Shown piece by piece: positions 1 through 7,989 of a stretch of 64,000 nt of DNA (its first letter is position 1; every line of letters begins with the position of its first letter). The notes beneath the pieces were generated by a model. That model ran no database searches and had not been told where the DNA came from. It saw nothing but the letters and a program-made list of their open reading frames with translations. The position numbers were made by a program, and so were the translations under genes. Location: the NCBI RefSeq assembly GCF_003259175.1, contig NZ_QGOK01000018.1, forward strand, positions 55,514 through 119,513, read 5' to 3'. The DNA is from Marinomonas shanghaiensis (GTDB lineage Bacteria > Pseudomonadota > Gammaproteobacteria > Pseudomonadales > Marinomonadaceae).

Positions 1-176
1 AAGGAGGTATTTTTGACTTTAGTATAAGGTGAGAACCAATCCAAACGCTTGCCTTCTCGACCCCAAAACTGATCTGGGTTTTCAATCGACTCCTGATAGC
101 GTTTTTCAAATTCTGCTTGACTCACATTGGCATTTTTTGCCGCCTCATTTGAGGTTGCGCTATATGATGACTTCAT
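1..176 (-). CDS. acs: Acetyl-CoA synthetase, N-terminal fragment (cut by window edge)
   Basis: Only the first 58 codons are inside the window; the rest lies to the left. The translation contains FEKRYQESIENPDQFWG followed by KRLDWFSPYTKVKNTS, the typical start of AMP-forming acetate-CoA ligases, which convert acetate, ATP and CoA to acetyl-CoA in the cytoplasm. The ATG at 176 is preferred because GGAG lies six bases upstream; an in-frame ATG at 188 has no comparable ribosome binding site. A propionyl-CoA synthetase shares this N-terminal layout and cannot be excluded from so short a piece. Confidence 0.8.
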   Translation of the reverse strand, partial: MKSSYSATSNEAAKNANVSQAEFEKRYQESIENPDQFWGREGKRLDWFSPYTKVKNTS

Positions 177-275
177 AACCCGCTCCATTGTTAAATTTGT
201 TATTCGGATGCTGAACTACTATAACCTGCCAAGCATGGCAATCTATTCCACTTTAGTCTTATGGCAAAAAGAGCG

Positions 276-1040
276 TCAAGTGAACCGCCCAGCCTTCACA
301 AAAAATGGCAAACGCACTTCTTGTTTTTTACTCGGCTCTGACCAGGCATCACGAATGATAGGCGATGCATTGACTAAAAATTCTTCACCTTGCTCTTGGA
401 TGCGCAATTGAGAAGCAGACCAAGTGCGAATAAAATCCAAGGTCTGAGTGACGGTCCAGTGACAACTTAACTCAAACTCAGGCACCTCTATCAGTGCAAA
501 AGGAAATTGAATGTCCCGATACTGATTCCATAACAAACGGCTTTGAGGTGGCCAGTAAGCCGCCAAATGCGGCAACACAGACTCCGCAATGGCTTTGTCC
601 TCGGCTTCCCCGACTTGTAACCAGTTATATCCCCAGCAAACGAACATGCCGCCAGGTTTTAAGACTCGTTTAAGCTCTGCCCAAAAAGCCTCTAGATTAA
701 ACCAATGCAGCGCATGAGCCACACACACCACATCAAAATAATGGTCTGGATAAGGGGTCTTTTCAGCCGGACAGACTTGATAATTCACTTTACGATGTGG
801 GGTCGCTGCCGTGATTTGCGATTCGCTTATATCAGATGCTTCTACACGATCAAAGTACGCCGCCAGATCCACCGAGGCCTGTCCCGTACCACAAGCACAA
901 TCCCACACCACACTTGGCGCTGCCACTTGCTGAGATAACCAATAATACAACTCAGCCGGATACAAAGGCCGAGTTCGTGAATAATACGAAGAAGATTGCC
1001 CATCAAAAGTACGCATAGAAACCCCAGGACTAAATAGCAT
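276..1040 (-). CDS. Class I SAM-dependent methyltransferase
   Basis: A 254-residue cytoplasmic protein with a Methyltransf_11-type Rossmann fold. Motif I, the SAM-binding loop, is VVWDCACGTG at residues 44-53, and the acidic end of strand 2 is EASDIS. A later segment, VAHALHWFNLEAFWAELKRV, is typical of the post-motif region of UbiE-like and trans-aconitate-methyltransferase-like enzymes. The substrate cannot be read from the sequence. An internal ATG at 1016 (protein beginning MRTFDGQ) matches the usual family start better, but neither start has a strong ribosome binding site. It stands alone, about 100 bp downstream of the acs start and on the same strand. Confidence 0.8.
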   Translation of the reverse strand: MLFSPGVSMRTFDGQSSSYYSRTRPLYPAELYYWLSQQVAAPSVVWDCACGTGQASVDLAAYFDRVEASDISESQITAATPHRKVNYQVCPAEKTPYPDHYFDVVCVAHALHWFNLEAFWAELKRVLKPGGMFVCWGYNWLQVGEAEDKAIAESVLPHLAAYWPPQSRLLWNQYRDIQFPFALIEVPEFELSCHWTVTQTLDFIRTWSASQLRIQEQGEEFLVNASPIIRDAWSEPSKKQEVRLPFFVKAGRFT

Positions 1041-1100
1041 TCACACCCCAACAGCTTAATGAAGGTTCAAAGCAAGATGACTTTTGCTATTTAACTCTCA

Positions 1101-1715
1101 CTAGATAACTCCATGTCGATGAAGCACATCACGCGCCGCATCAACCCCCTTAACTCGATAAGCCAGCATCCCCAACCTATTTGCAGTATCAATGTTCACT
1201 TGATTATCATCAATAAACAAAATGTGCTCAGGCAAAACCTGTAAATGCTCAATGACATGTAAATAAATCGCGTCATCTGGTTTTACAAAGCCCACTAAAT
1301 GAGAAGCATAATAACTGTGAAACTTACCCGCGAGTGCCATTTCATCCATTAGCCTAGGCCAATGCGCTGCATTGGTGTTCGATAAAATCGCTCGATGGTA
1401 TTCAGGCTTTACAGATTCAACCAGTTCAAGCGCCCCCGCAAACAAGCCTCTGGGCCATGCTCTAAAAGATGCCTTAAACGCTTCCCTGTCTATATTACTG
1501 TTGACTTCTTTCAATAGTCTATCGGCGAATTGATCAAAAGTAATTTTACCAGAGTCAAAAGCCGCCACGGTTGGCGAACGTAACCACTTCAGCCACACGT
1601 CGGACTCTTCTCCTTGAGTATTCAACATAGCATGCATTTCGGAAATGTCGCCTAAATCAACCAAAACATTGCCTAAATCAAACAACACAACACGAATATC
1701 ATGATTTTGTTTCAT
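1101..1715 (-). CDS. HAD-superfamily (subfamily IA) phosphatase, YihX-like
   Basis: A 204-residue hydrolase. Motif I is VVLFDLGNVLVD near the N terminus, in the DLGN form seen in YihX-type sugar phosphatases and epoxide-hydrolase-like HADs. Motif II is ILSNTNAAHW, the motif III lysine lies in GFVKPDDAIY, and the acidic motif IV is ILFIDDNQVNID. It probably dephosphorylates a small cytoplasmic phosphate ester; the substrate is unknown. The ATG at 1715 is preferred because AAGGTGAGAG lies just upstream. A longer frame from an ATG at 1754 exists, but it would translate through a palindromic element at 1739-1750 that looks regulatory. The gene is divergent from the TAXI-TRAP genes. Confidence 0.82.
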   Translation of the reverse strand: MKQNHDIRVVLFDLGNVLVDLGDISEMHAMLNTQGEESDVWLKWLRSPTVAAFDSGKITFDQFADRLLKEVNSNIDREAFKASFRAWPRGLFAGALELVESVKPEYHRAILSNTNAAHWPRLMDEMALAGKFHSYYASHLVGFVKPDDAIYLHVIEHLQVLPEHILFIDDNQVNIDTANRLGMLAYRVKGVDAARDVLHRHGVI

Positions 1716-1737
1716 CGCTCTCTCACCTTGATCCATC

Positions 1738-1830
1738 GGCAATATATTGCTCATCTAAAAAAGAATAAAGGATTCAATACCCTGCTATGGGTTGTCTTTA
1801 CTCGCTTTCATCATAAGCAATATATTGCCG
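1738..1830. promoter_or_regulatory. Pair of identical palindromes between HAD gene and TRAP genes
   Basis: The perfect 12-bp palindrome GCAATATATTGC occurs twice, at 1739-1750 and 1817-1828. The flanks also match when one copy is reversed (ATGAGCAATATATTGCC against ATAAGCAATATATTGCC, both followed by GAT), so the copies form an extended inverted pair with centres 78 bp apart. This layout suits a dimeric repressor or activator that controls both divergent units, possibly by looping. The binding protein is not identifiable here. Confidence 0.5.
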
Positions 1831-1995
1831 ATATGGAAACCTCATCGATCAGCAATAAATAGCGCATATGTGCACAAAAAAAGAAAGAAAACTGACAGAA
1901 TATAAATAAACCTATGAATATCAATAAGATATATATCTGGCATGGAAATCGCTATAGATTAGGTAACTAACCCCACTAACTAGGAGAAAAATAAT

Positions 1996-3024
1996 ATGAA
2001 ATTGGGATTTGTTACAAAAACGCTTCTTTCTACGGCGACTGCAGCAGCGATTACCCTATCAGCAGGCAATGCATCTGCTGCAGATAACCGCAACTACATT
2101 TTAGCAACCGCCTCGACAGGGGGAACTTACTACCCTGTTGGTGTTGCTATTGCCACTCTAAGCAAGGTAAAACTCGAACCTAAATTTGGCCTTTCCGTAT
2201 CAGCAATCAGCTCTGCCGGATCGGGAGAGAACATCAAATTATTGCGTGAAAATCAAGCCCAACTCGCCATATTACAAGGCCTATACGGCGCATGGGCATG
2301 GGACGGTGAAGGTCCGTTCGAAAGCTCAGGAAAACAAAGTGAATTACGCTCCATTTCTATGTTATGGCAAAACGTCGAACATTTTGTGCTCAGATCCGAT
2401 CTCGCCAAAACAGGGACGGTAGCCGACTTAAAAGACCTTGAAGGGACAAATCATAAGTTCTCCATCGGGACCAAAAACTCGGGGACAGAAGGCTCTGGTC
2501 GCCAACAGCTCAACGGCTTAGGCATTGATCCAGACAAATTTGCCCTTGCTTATATGGGCTATGGCGCCAGCGCAGACGCAATGCAAAACGGCAACATAGA
2601 TGGCATGAATACCCCTGCAGGTGTCCCCGTCAGCGCAGTGACACGTCTTTATGCGTCTATGGGTGACAAAGTTAAAGTACTGGACTTCACCGATGAGCAA
2701 ATCAAACAAGCAAACGGCAATTATGAATTATGGACTCGCTACGTGATTCCTGCCAATACCTACCCAGGCCAAACCAAAGACATTAATACCGTTGCACAAC
2801 CTAACTTCTTGGCAACGCGTGCGGATCTATCAGAAGAAGACGTTTATGAATTGACCAAGTCGCTTTATGAGAACCTTTCGTACTTAAGTGCCATTCATAA
2901 AGCCACCTCTGTGATGTCCTTGGAAAAAGCCATCGCCGGCCTTCCTGTGCCCTTGCACCCAGGCGCCGCGCGTTATTATCGTGAGCGCGGCATCAATATC
3001 CCAGCTCGCCTAATCGCAAAATAA
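1996..3024 (+). CDS. TAXI-family TRAP transporter solute-binding receptor
   Basis: A 342-residue periplasmic binding protein. Residues 1-28 form a signal peptide ending ASA before ADNRNYI. The mature start YILATASTGGTYYPVGVAIA is the hallmark of the TAXI (TRAP-associated extracytoplasmic immunogenic) family, which captures carboxylates such as glutamate or 2-oxoglutarate for TRAP permeases; the ligand here is unknown. AGGAG lies about ten bases before the ATG. The fused permease gene starts about 100 bp downstream on the same strand, so the two form a complete transporter. The twin palindromes upstream are the likely control site. Confidence 0.93.
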   Translation: MKLGFVTKTLLSTATAAAITLSAGNASAADNRNYILATASTGGTYYPVGVAIATLSKVKLEPKFGLSVSAISSAGSGENIKLLRENQAQLAILQGLYGAWAWDGEGPFESSGKQSELRSISMLWQNVEHFVLRSDLAKTGTVADLKDLEGTNHKFSIGTKNSGTEGSGRQQLNGLGIDPDKFALAYMGYGASADAMQNGNIDGMNTPAGVPVSAVTRLYASMGDKVKVLDFTDEQIKQANGNYELWTRYVIPANTYPGQTKDINTVAQPNFLATRADLSEEDVYELTKSLYENLSYLSAIHKATSVMSLEKAIAGLPVPLHPGAARYYRERGINIPARLIAK

Positions 3025-3120
3025 CAAGACACCTATGGTTATCGCGTCGCACTCCTGTGCGGCGCGACACTTTTCATCTTGCACAACCCGTTCTTTTGCT
3101 TATACAAAGGTAGCCTGTCT

Positions 3121-5244
3121 ATGACTGCTTCATCGCAACCCAGCGCATCTAAAGACATCAATCTAGACGATTTCGAAACAAGATATCGCTCCGGACCTTG
3201 GTTAAACCGTTTTGTGTTTACCTTATCCGTTTTATTAGCCCTTGCTCATATCTACATTAATACCATTGCCACTTTACCCGAGCTTTGGGTTTCCGCTTTT
3301 CATTTTGCAGGGTTTGGGATGCTGTGTGCGCTGCTCATACCAGCGTCACCGCAATGGCGCGAGAGTAAAATCGCCCTATTTTGTGACGGCATCCTCGTCT
3401 TTGCCCTAATTGGCATGGTGTTATATATCGTCTTTTTTGAGGATGCACTTTATGCCAGAGGCGTTACGTTCAATAACGCTGACTGGATTGTTTCCAGTGT
3501 CGCTGTATTAATGTCTCTCGAACTGATTCGTCGTACCAGCGGATGGTTTATTCCCTTCCTTATTATTGTGGCACTGACTTATGTTGTGCTGTGGGGAAGC
3601 TGGTTGGGGGGCATGTTTAATTTCCCTGGATTGAGTCTTGAAACTCTGTTGTATCGAAGCTTTTTCAGTACCGACGGTATGTTTGGTTCCATCTCTAGGA
3701 TTTCATGGAGCTTTGTCTTCATGTTTATTTTGTTCGGCGCTTTTTTGGTCAAATCTGGGGCGGGTGACTTTATCATTGATTTGTCTCGCTCACTGGCGAG
3801 CAAAATGATTGGCGGACCAGGTTTTGTTGCCGTACTTGGCTCTGGCTTGATGGGGTCTGTCTCTGGCTCATCGGTTGCCAATACCGTTTCTACTGGTGTT
3901 ATCACGATTCCTTTAATGCGCAAAGCGGGGTTTCCGGCTCGTTTTGCAGCGGGGGTTGAAGCAGCCGCTTCCACAGGTGGACAGCTCATGCCTCCGGTCA
4001 TGGGTGCAGGTGCTTTTATCATGGCGTCATACACACAAGTGTCCTATGTCACTATTATCAGTGTGGCAGCCATTCCTGCATTACTGTATTTTCTTTCCGT
4101 TGGTTTTTTTGTGCGCGTTGAGGCGAAACGCAGTAGGGTCATCGCGACAGAAAGTGACGATGCAGTCAATATGTCACAAGTGCTCAAAGAAGGCTGGCAC
4201 CATATTGTGCCGCTTGGTGTGCTAGTCGCCCTATTGGTGCAAGGCTTTACTCCAACGTACGCAGCAGGAATCAGTATTCTTGCGGTCGTCGCGGCTTCTT
4301 TTTTATCTCCCAAGCATAGAATGGGGCCGATCGCGATATTGGATGCCATGGCTCAAGGGGCGAAAAATATGTCGACCACCGCGGTATTATTGGTGGGCAT
4401 TGGTCTCGTCGTTAATGTCATTAGCACCACCGGGGTGGGCAATACCTTTTCTTTGCTGATTACCAACTGGGCCAGTGGCAGCTTACTTTTAACCATTATA
4501 TTAGTGGCCATTGCATCGCTGATTTTAGGAATGGGCTTGCCAGTCACGGCGGCGTACATTGTATTAGGCACACTCTCCGCGCCTGCGCTCTTTAACTTAA
4601 TCGCCGAAAGCCAACTTTTGGATATGATGTCGTCTGGTCATTTGCCAGAGGCTGCGAGCGCTGTTTTTATGCTGGTAGACCCCTCTGCCATGGCCGCGTT
4701 GGCCCAAGGTATGCCTATGGAACAAGCCCAAGCGTTACTGGCGCAAGTACCAAATGATTTCAAAAGTATGCTCATGGATCAAGCGTTAGGCGCTCAAAGT
4801 ATCGCCATGATATTGGTAACAGCCCATATGATCATCTTTTGGCTATCACAAGACAGTAACGTCACCCCACCAGTTTGCTTAACCGCTTTTGCTGCTGCCG
4901 CTATTGCCAAAACCCCACCAATGTTAACTGGGATGACAGCGTGGAAACTGGCCAAAGGCTTATACATTGTGCCTCTTTTAATGGCGTATACACCACTGAT
5001 TGGCGGCGATACAGAAACCTTACTACGCCTGTCATTCTTCGCTATTTTTGGCATGTACGCTTTAGTCGGTGCAATGGAGGGCTATTTAGAAGATAAATTA
5101 ACCCTTTTACCTAGACTGGTAGCGCTGGTCGCTTCCGTTATGATGCTATGGCCAAACTTGGCCCTTTGGATTCAATTGATTGGCCTTGGGTTATTCTTGG
5201 CGATCTTTGTAATGGGCAATAAATCTTATAAAAAAACCGCATAA
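3121..5244 (+). CDS. TRAP transporter permease, fused DctQ-DctM type
   Basis: A 707-residue polytopic inner-membrane protein. The N-terminal quarter holds the four-helix DctQ-like part, and the remainder is the DctM-like large subunit with conserved blocks such as GLMGSVSGSSVANTVSTG and AASTGGQLMPPVMGAGAFIM. Fused permeases of this type pair with TAXI receptors and use the sodium or proton gradient. The ATG at 3121 is preferred because AAAGGTAG precedes it; an in-frame TTG at 3079 would add 14 residues without a ribosome binding site. It forms a two-gene unit with the receptor and ends just before a strong terminator. Confidence 0.93.
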   Translation: MTASSQPSASKDINLDDFETRYRSGPWLNRFVFTLSVLLALAHIYINTIATLPELWVSAFHFAGFGMLCALLIPASPQWRESKIALFCDGILVFALIGMVLYIVFFEDALYARGVTFNNADWIVSSVAVLMSLELIRRTSGWFIPFLIIVALTYVVLWGSWLGGMFNFPGLSLETLLYRSFFSTDGMFGSISRISWSFVFMFILFGAFLVKSGAGDFIIDLSRSLASKMIGGPGFVAVLGSGLMGSVSGSSVANTVSTGVITIPLMRKAGFPARFAAGVEAAASTGGQLMPPVMGAGAFIMASYTQVSYVTIISVAAIPALLYFLSVGFFVRVEAKRSRVIATESDDAVNMSQVLKEGWHHIVPLGVLVALLVQGFTPTYAAGISILAVVAASFLSPKHRMGPIAILDAMAQGAKNMSTTAVLLVGIGLVVNVISTTGVGNTFSLLITNWASGSLLLTIILVAIASLILGMGLPVTAAYIVLGTLSAPALFNLIAESQLLDMMSSGHLPEAASAVFMLVDPSAMAALAQGMPMEQAQALLAQVPNDFKSMLMDQALGAQSIAMILVTAHMIIFWLSQDSNVTPPVCLTAFAAAAIAKTPPMLTGMTAWKLAKGLYIVPLLMAYTPLIGGDTETLLRLSFFAIFGMYALVGAMEGYLEDKLTLLPRLVALVASVMMLWPNLALWIQLIGLGLFLAIFVMGNKSYKKTA

Positions 5245-5263
5245 ACGTTTTTTTGAAGTCAAT

Positions 5264-5298
5264 AAAAAAGGCACCTCGATAAAGAGTGTGCCTTTTTT
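5264..5298. terminator. Bidirectional intrinsic terminator
   Basis: An 11-bp perfect stem (AAAAAAGGCAC at 5264-5274, GTGCCTTTTTT at 5288-5298) with a 13-base loop has T-runs on both strands. It sits between the convergent TRAP permease and murein endopeptidase genes and can end both transcripts. Confidence 0.9.
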
Positions 5299-5333
5299 AT
5301 TTTATTGAGAGCACCTATGTGACGACCTCAATA

Positions 5334-6713
5334 CTATTTTAGGGTCTTACTTTCGCCTTGATCACCAGACATCAAGGCTAACCAACGTTTAACGTTCGCG
5401 TTGTATTCAACCCGCTCCTCTTTAGAGATAGATTGAGTGGTTGGTATTTCGGCGGTCATTGGATTAACAGGACGCCCTCTAATATGCAGTTCATAATGCA
5501 AATGGGCGCCGGTTGTACGTCCCGTATTGCCAGACAAAGCAATGACCTGACCGCGCTTCACCTTCTGACCTTGCTTCACTAGAATTTTACTTAGATGTAA
5601 AAAGCGCGAACTGTAGGGGCCTGCGTAATCCACCACAACGTATTTTCCTGCGTATTTATGAGTGGCAATACGTGTCACAATACCATCGCCGGTTGCTAAC
5701 ACTTCAGTGCCTGACGGCGTTCCAAGATCCACACCGTTATGGGGCGCTGGATGACCTGTGATAGGGTGTAAACGGTTAGCATTAAAGGGAGAAGTCACTC
5801 GATATTGCTTACGTGTAGGCCAACGTAACAAGGCGGGTGTTAAACTGTTACCATCTTGATCATAAAAACGACCATCTGAATGTAAAAAGGCGCGATAAGT
5901 TTGCCCTTTTACGGTAATTTCTAATGCCTCCAATTGGCTTTCACCAACTTTTACATTATTGATACTGCCGTTTTTAACCACGAAGTTAAACGCATCATTG
6001 GCTCGAACGTCTTTTCGAAAATCAACGCGACCTTTTAATACGTCATTAATAATAAGAATGTTTGCATCAGACAAACCGGCTTTTTTCGCCGAAAGATAGA
6101 AGTTACCAACGATTTTACTGTGAACCACTTTGTCTCTATAAGTGATGGGCTTAATATGTTCTTCGTAAACAAACCCACCGTTTTCATGCTGAACATAAGA
6201 GACACTTTTACTAATATCAATGCGTCGCGTAAGGGAGAGTAGCTCGCCGTTTTCATCCAGTTTAAAGGTAAATTTATCATTCGGCAGGAGAGGCTCTAGA
6301 ACTAAATACTCTTGATCCGCCTCAAGCACTGCGTACATAGATTCTCTAGACAATCCAAGGCGCGCAAAAATACGCTCTAACGTATCGCCAGACTTAATAA
6401 CATAGTCTATCGAAGGAAGCGGCGCAGTGACTTTTTCTACGTTTTTCAATGGGTCTGTTGTCACCAAAGAATCGTAGTCGTTGTCTTCGTCCGTATTGGC
6501 ATTTTCCTTAATCGCTGGCTTTCTCGTCGTTGCTTCTTTTCTTGTTGTTAATTCTTTTTTACTGTTGGGCAACGTAAAATCTTGTGCATCGTCGGTTGGA
6601 GAGACAAGCGACTCATACACAAATAACAAAATAACAAAGACAACGAATATAATAGATAACCAAACTTTGGGACCAGACAAGGCCCAACGTGAAAGGCGTG
6701 TTATAAATTGCAT
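5334..6713 (-). CDS. mepM: M23 murein DD-endopeptidase, MepM-like
   Basis: A 459-residue inner-membrane-anchored, periplasm-facing peptidase. A single membrane helix lies at residues 16-34, then a low-complexity linker, a LysM/OapA-like segment around 103-135 (DYVIKSGDTLERIF), and the C-terminal LytM catalytic domain. Zinc ligands are visible as H325xxxD329 in HNGVDLG and H406 in AHLHYELH, so the domain looks active. MepM cleaves D-Ala-mDAP crosslinks to let new peptidoglycan be inserted, and its E. coli counterpart is similar in length (440 residues). It is a single-gene unit sharing the downstream terminator with the TRAP operon. Assignment to MepM rather than another LysM-M23 protein rests on length and domain order. 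Confidence 0.88.
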   Translation of the reverse strand: MQFITRLSRWALSGPKVWLSIIFVVFVILLFVYESLVSPTDDAQDFTLPNSKKELTTRKEATTRKPAIKENANTDEDNDYDSLVTTDPLKNVEKVTAPLPSIDYVIKSGDTLERIFARLGLSRESMYAVLEADQEYLVLEPLLPNDKFTFKLDENGELLSLTRRIDISKSVSYVQHENGGFVYEEHIKPITYRDKVVHSKIVGNFYLSAKKAGLSDANILIINDVLKGRVDFRKDVRANDAFNFVVKNGSINNVKVGESQLEALEITVKGQTYRAFLHSDGRFYDQDGNSLTPALLRWPTRKQYRVTSPFNANRLHPITGHPAPHNGVDLGTPSGTEVLATGDGIVTRIATHKYAGKYVVVDYAGPYSSRFLHLSKILVKQGQKVKRGQVIALSGNTGRTTGAHLHYELHIRGRPVNPMTAEIPTTQSISKEERVEYNANVKRWLALMSGDQGESKTLK

Positions 6714-7149
6714 AAATAAAAACTCATTAAACGAAGATGCGGTTCATTAAGAACCCAACTATGCACTAACCCATAGTTCGGACATACTCTCAAATATAGG
6801 ACAAAAACAAAGCCATGCTTTGTAGCATATGCTTATTTTCTTGCCACTGGTGGAATGAAAATAATCACAATCCATGCCCTTTTAACGTATGGTTTTACAC
6901 ATCCCATACGGATAGAACATTTAGTGTGCAATTTTTCGGCGTAGGATACGGCATTTCCCTAGCTAAAGAAATACTTCGTCCGCTGAAAGCACCTTAGTGC
7001 TATTTTTCCGAGGCGATTTTTAGATAAGCCATTTTATTGACTAAATTTATGTCGTTTTCTTGCATATAACACACGCAAAACCATTGGACGCTTGTGATGA
7101 CACTCCGTAGTATTAAACCATCCTTTTTGAGCTTTAAACCGATTCGATT
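6714..7149. other. 436-bp intergenic region between mepM and fdhD
   Basis: The two flanking genes diverge, so this stretch must hold both promoters. I see no convincing gene. A small hairpin, AGCAC-CTTA-GTGCT at 6988-7001 followed by ATTTTT, could be a weak terminator of a short rightward transcript. I looked for a molybdenum-cofactor riboswitch before fdhD and could not recognise one. Confidence 0.4.
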
Positions 7150-7989
7150 ATGCGTTACTCGTCTTTTTCTTTCACCAGTTCGCAACAATGTTCATTTAGA
7201 CGTTGCGAAACATCACACCCATTAGAGTCAACTGAACTGGTAGAAGAAGTGCCACTGGCCATCAGCATTCATGATATTTCTTATGCTGTCATGATGGTCA
7301 CACCCATAAACTTGGACGCTTTTGTCGTTGGTTTTGCCCGCAGCGAAGGCCTGATCAAACACATTAGCGATATCCGAGATTTGGATATTCAGCGCACGCA
7401 AACGCCACCTGGCATCGACAGCATTGCCATCAATTTAACGCTGAGTCCACGCCAGTTTGCTCAATTTAAGCAAAAACGACACACTCACCTCGGCGCCACA
7501 GGCTGCGGGTTATGCGGCATAGAATCATTAACTCAAGCCATCCCGACGCTAGCAACGCTTCCACCATGCCACGCCATAGAAGCAACAGCGCTCATAACAT
7601 TAAGAACACGTTTGTCTGAGTTTCAAATATTAGGCAACAAAACCGGTGCGGTTCACGGCGCTTTGCTGCTATCACCGAATGGCGATCCTTTGGTTTGTAT
7701 GGAAGACATAGGGCGACATAATGCCCTTGATAAGGTGATTGGCTATGCACAGCAACAGAATATAAACTTACAAGATCACAGTGTTTTAATGTCAAGTCGA
7801 TGCAGCACAGAACTGGTACAAAAAGCCGTACGAGTGGGGCTATCAAGATTGATTCACCTAGCATCACCAAGCACATTGGCCGTCAAGCTTGCCCAGCATT
7901 ACGGGCTAACACTGATTCATTTACCCAAGCAAGATGCGCCTCGAATATACGCGTCTTCAATCCCGTTAAAGGACTCAAACGATGAGTAA
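7150..7989 (+). CDS. fdhD: Formate dehydrogenase accessory sulfurtransferase FdhD
   Basis: A 279-residue cytoplasmic protein. FdhD carries sulfur from the cysteine desulfurase IscS to the molybdenum cofactor of formate-dehydrogenase-type enzymes. The catalytic CxxC loop is present as GATGCGLCG (C119 and C122), matching the C121/C124 pair of E. coli, and other family blocks such as GAVHGALLLS and EDIGRHNALDKVIG are intact. It overlaps the next gene by 8 bp, so the two are translationally coupled. This suggests FdhD sulfurates that downstream oxidoreductase. Confidence 0.95.
   Translation: MRYSSFSFTSSQQCSFRRCETSHPLESTELVEEVPLAISIHDISYAVMMVTPINLDAFVVGFARSEGLIKHISDIRDLDIQRTQTPPGIDSIAINLTLSPRQFAQFKQKRHTHLGATGCGLCGIESLTQAIPTLATLPPCHAIEATALITLRTRLSEFQILGNKTGAVHGALLLSPNGDPLVCMEDIGRHNALDKVIGYAQQQNINLQDHSVLMSSRCSTELVQKAVRVGLSRLIHLASPSTLAVKLAQHYGLTLIHLPKQDAPRIYASSIPLKDSNDE

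Noticed and set aside
6815..6997. 60-residue plus-strand frame upstream of fdhD
   Set aside because: No ribosome binding site and no protein-like features.
6714..7149. Molybdenum-cofactor riboswitch upstream of fdhD
   Set aside because: I could not align the region with the conserved core of that RNA; only a short unrelated hairpin is visible.
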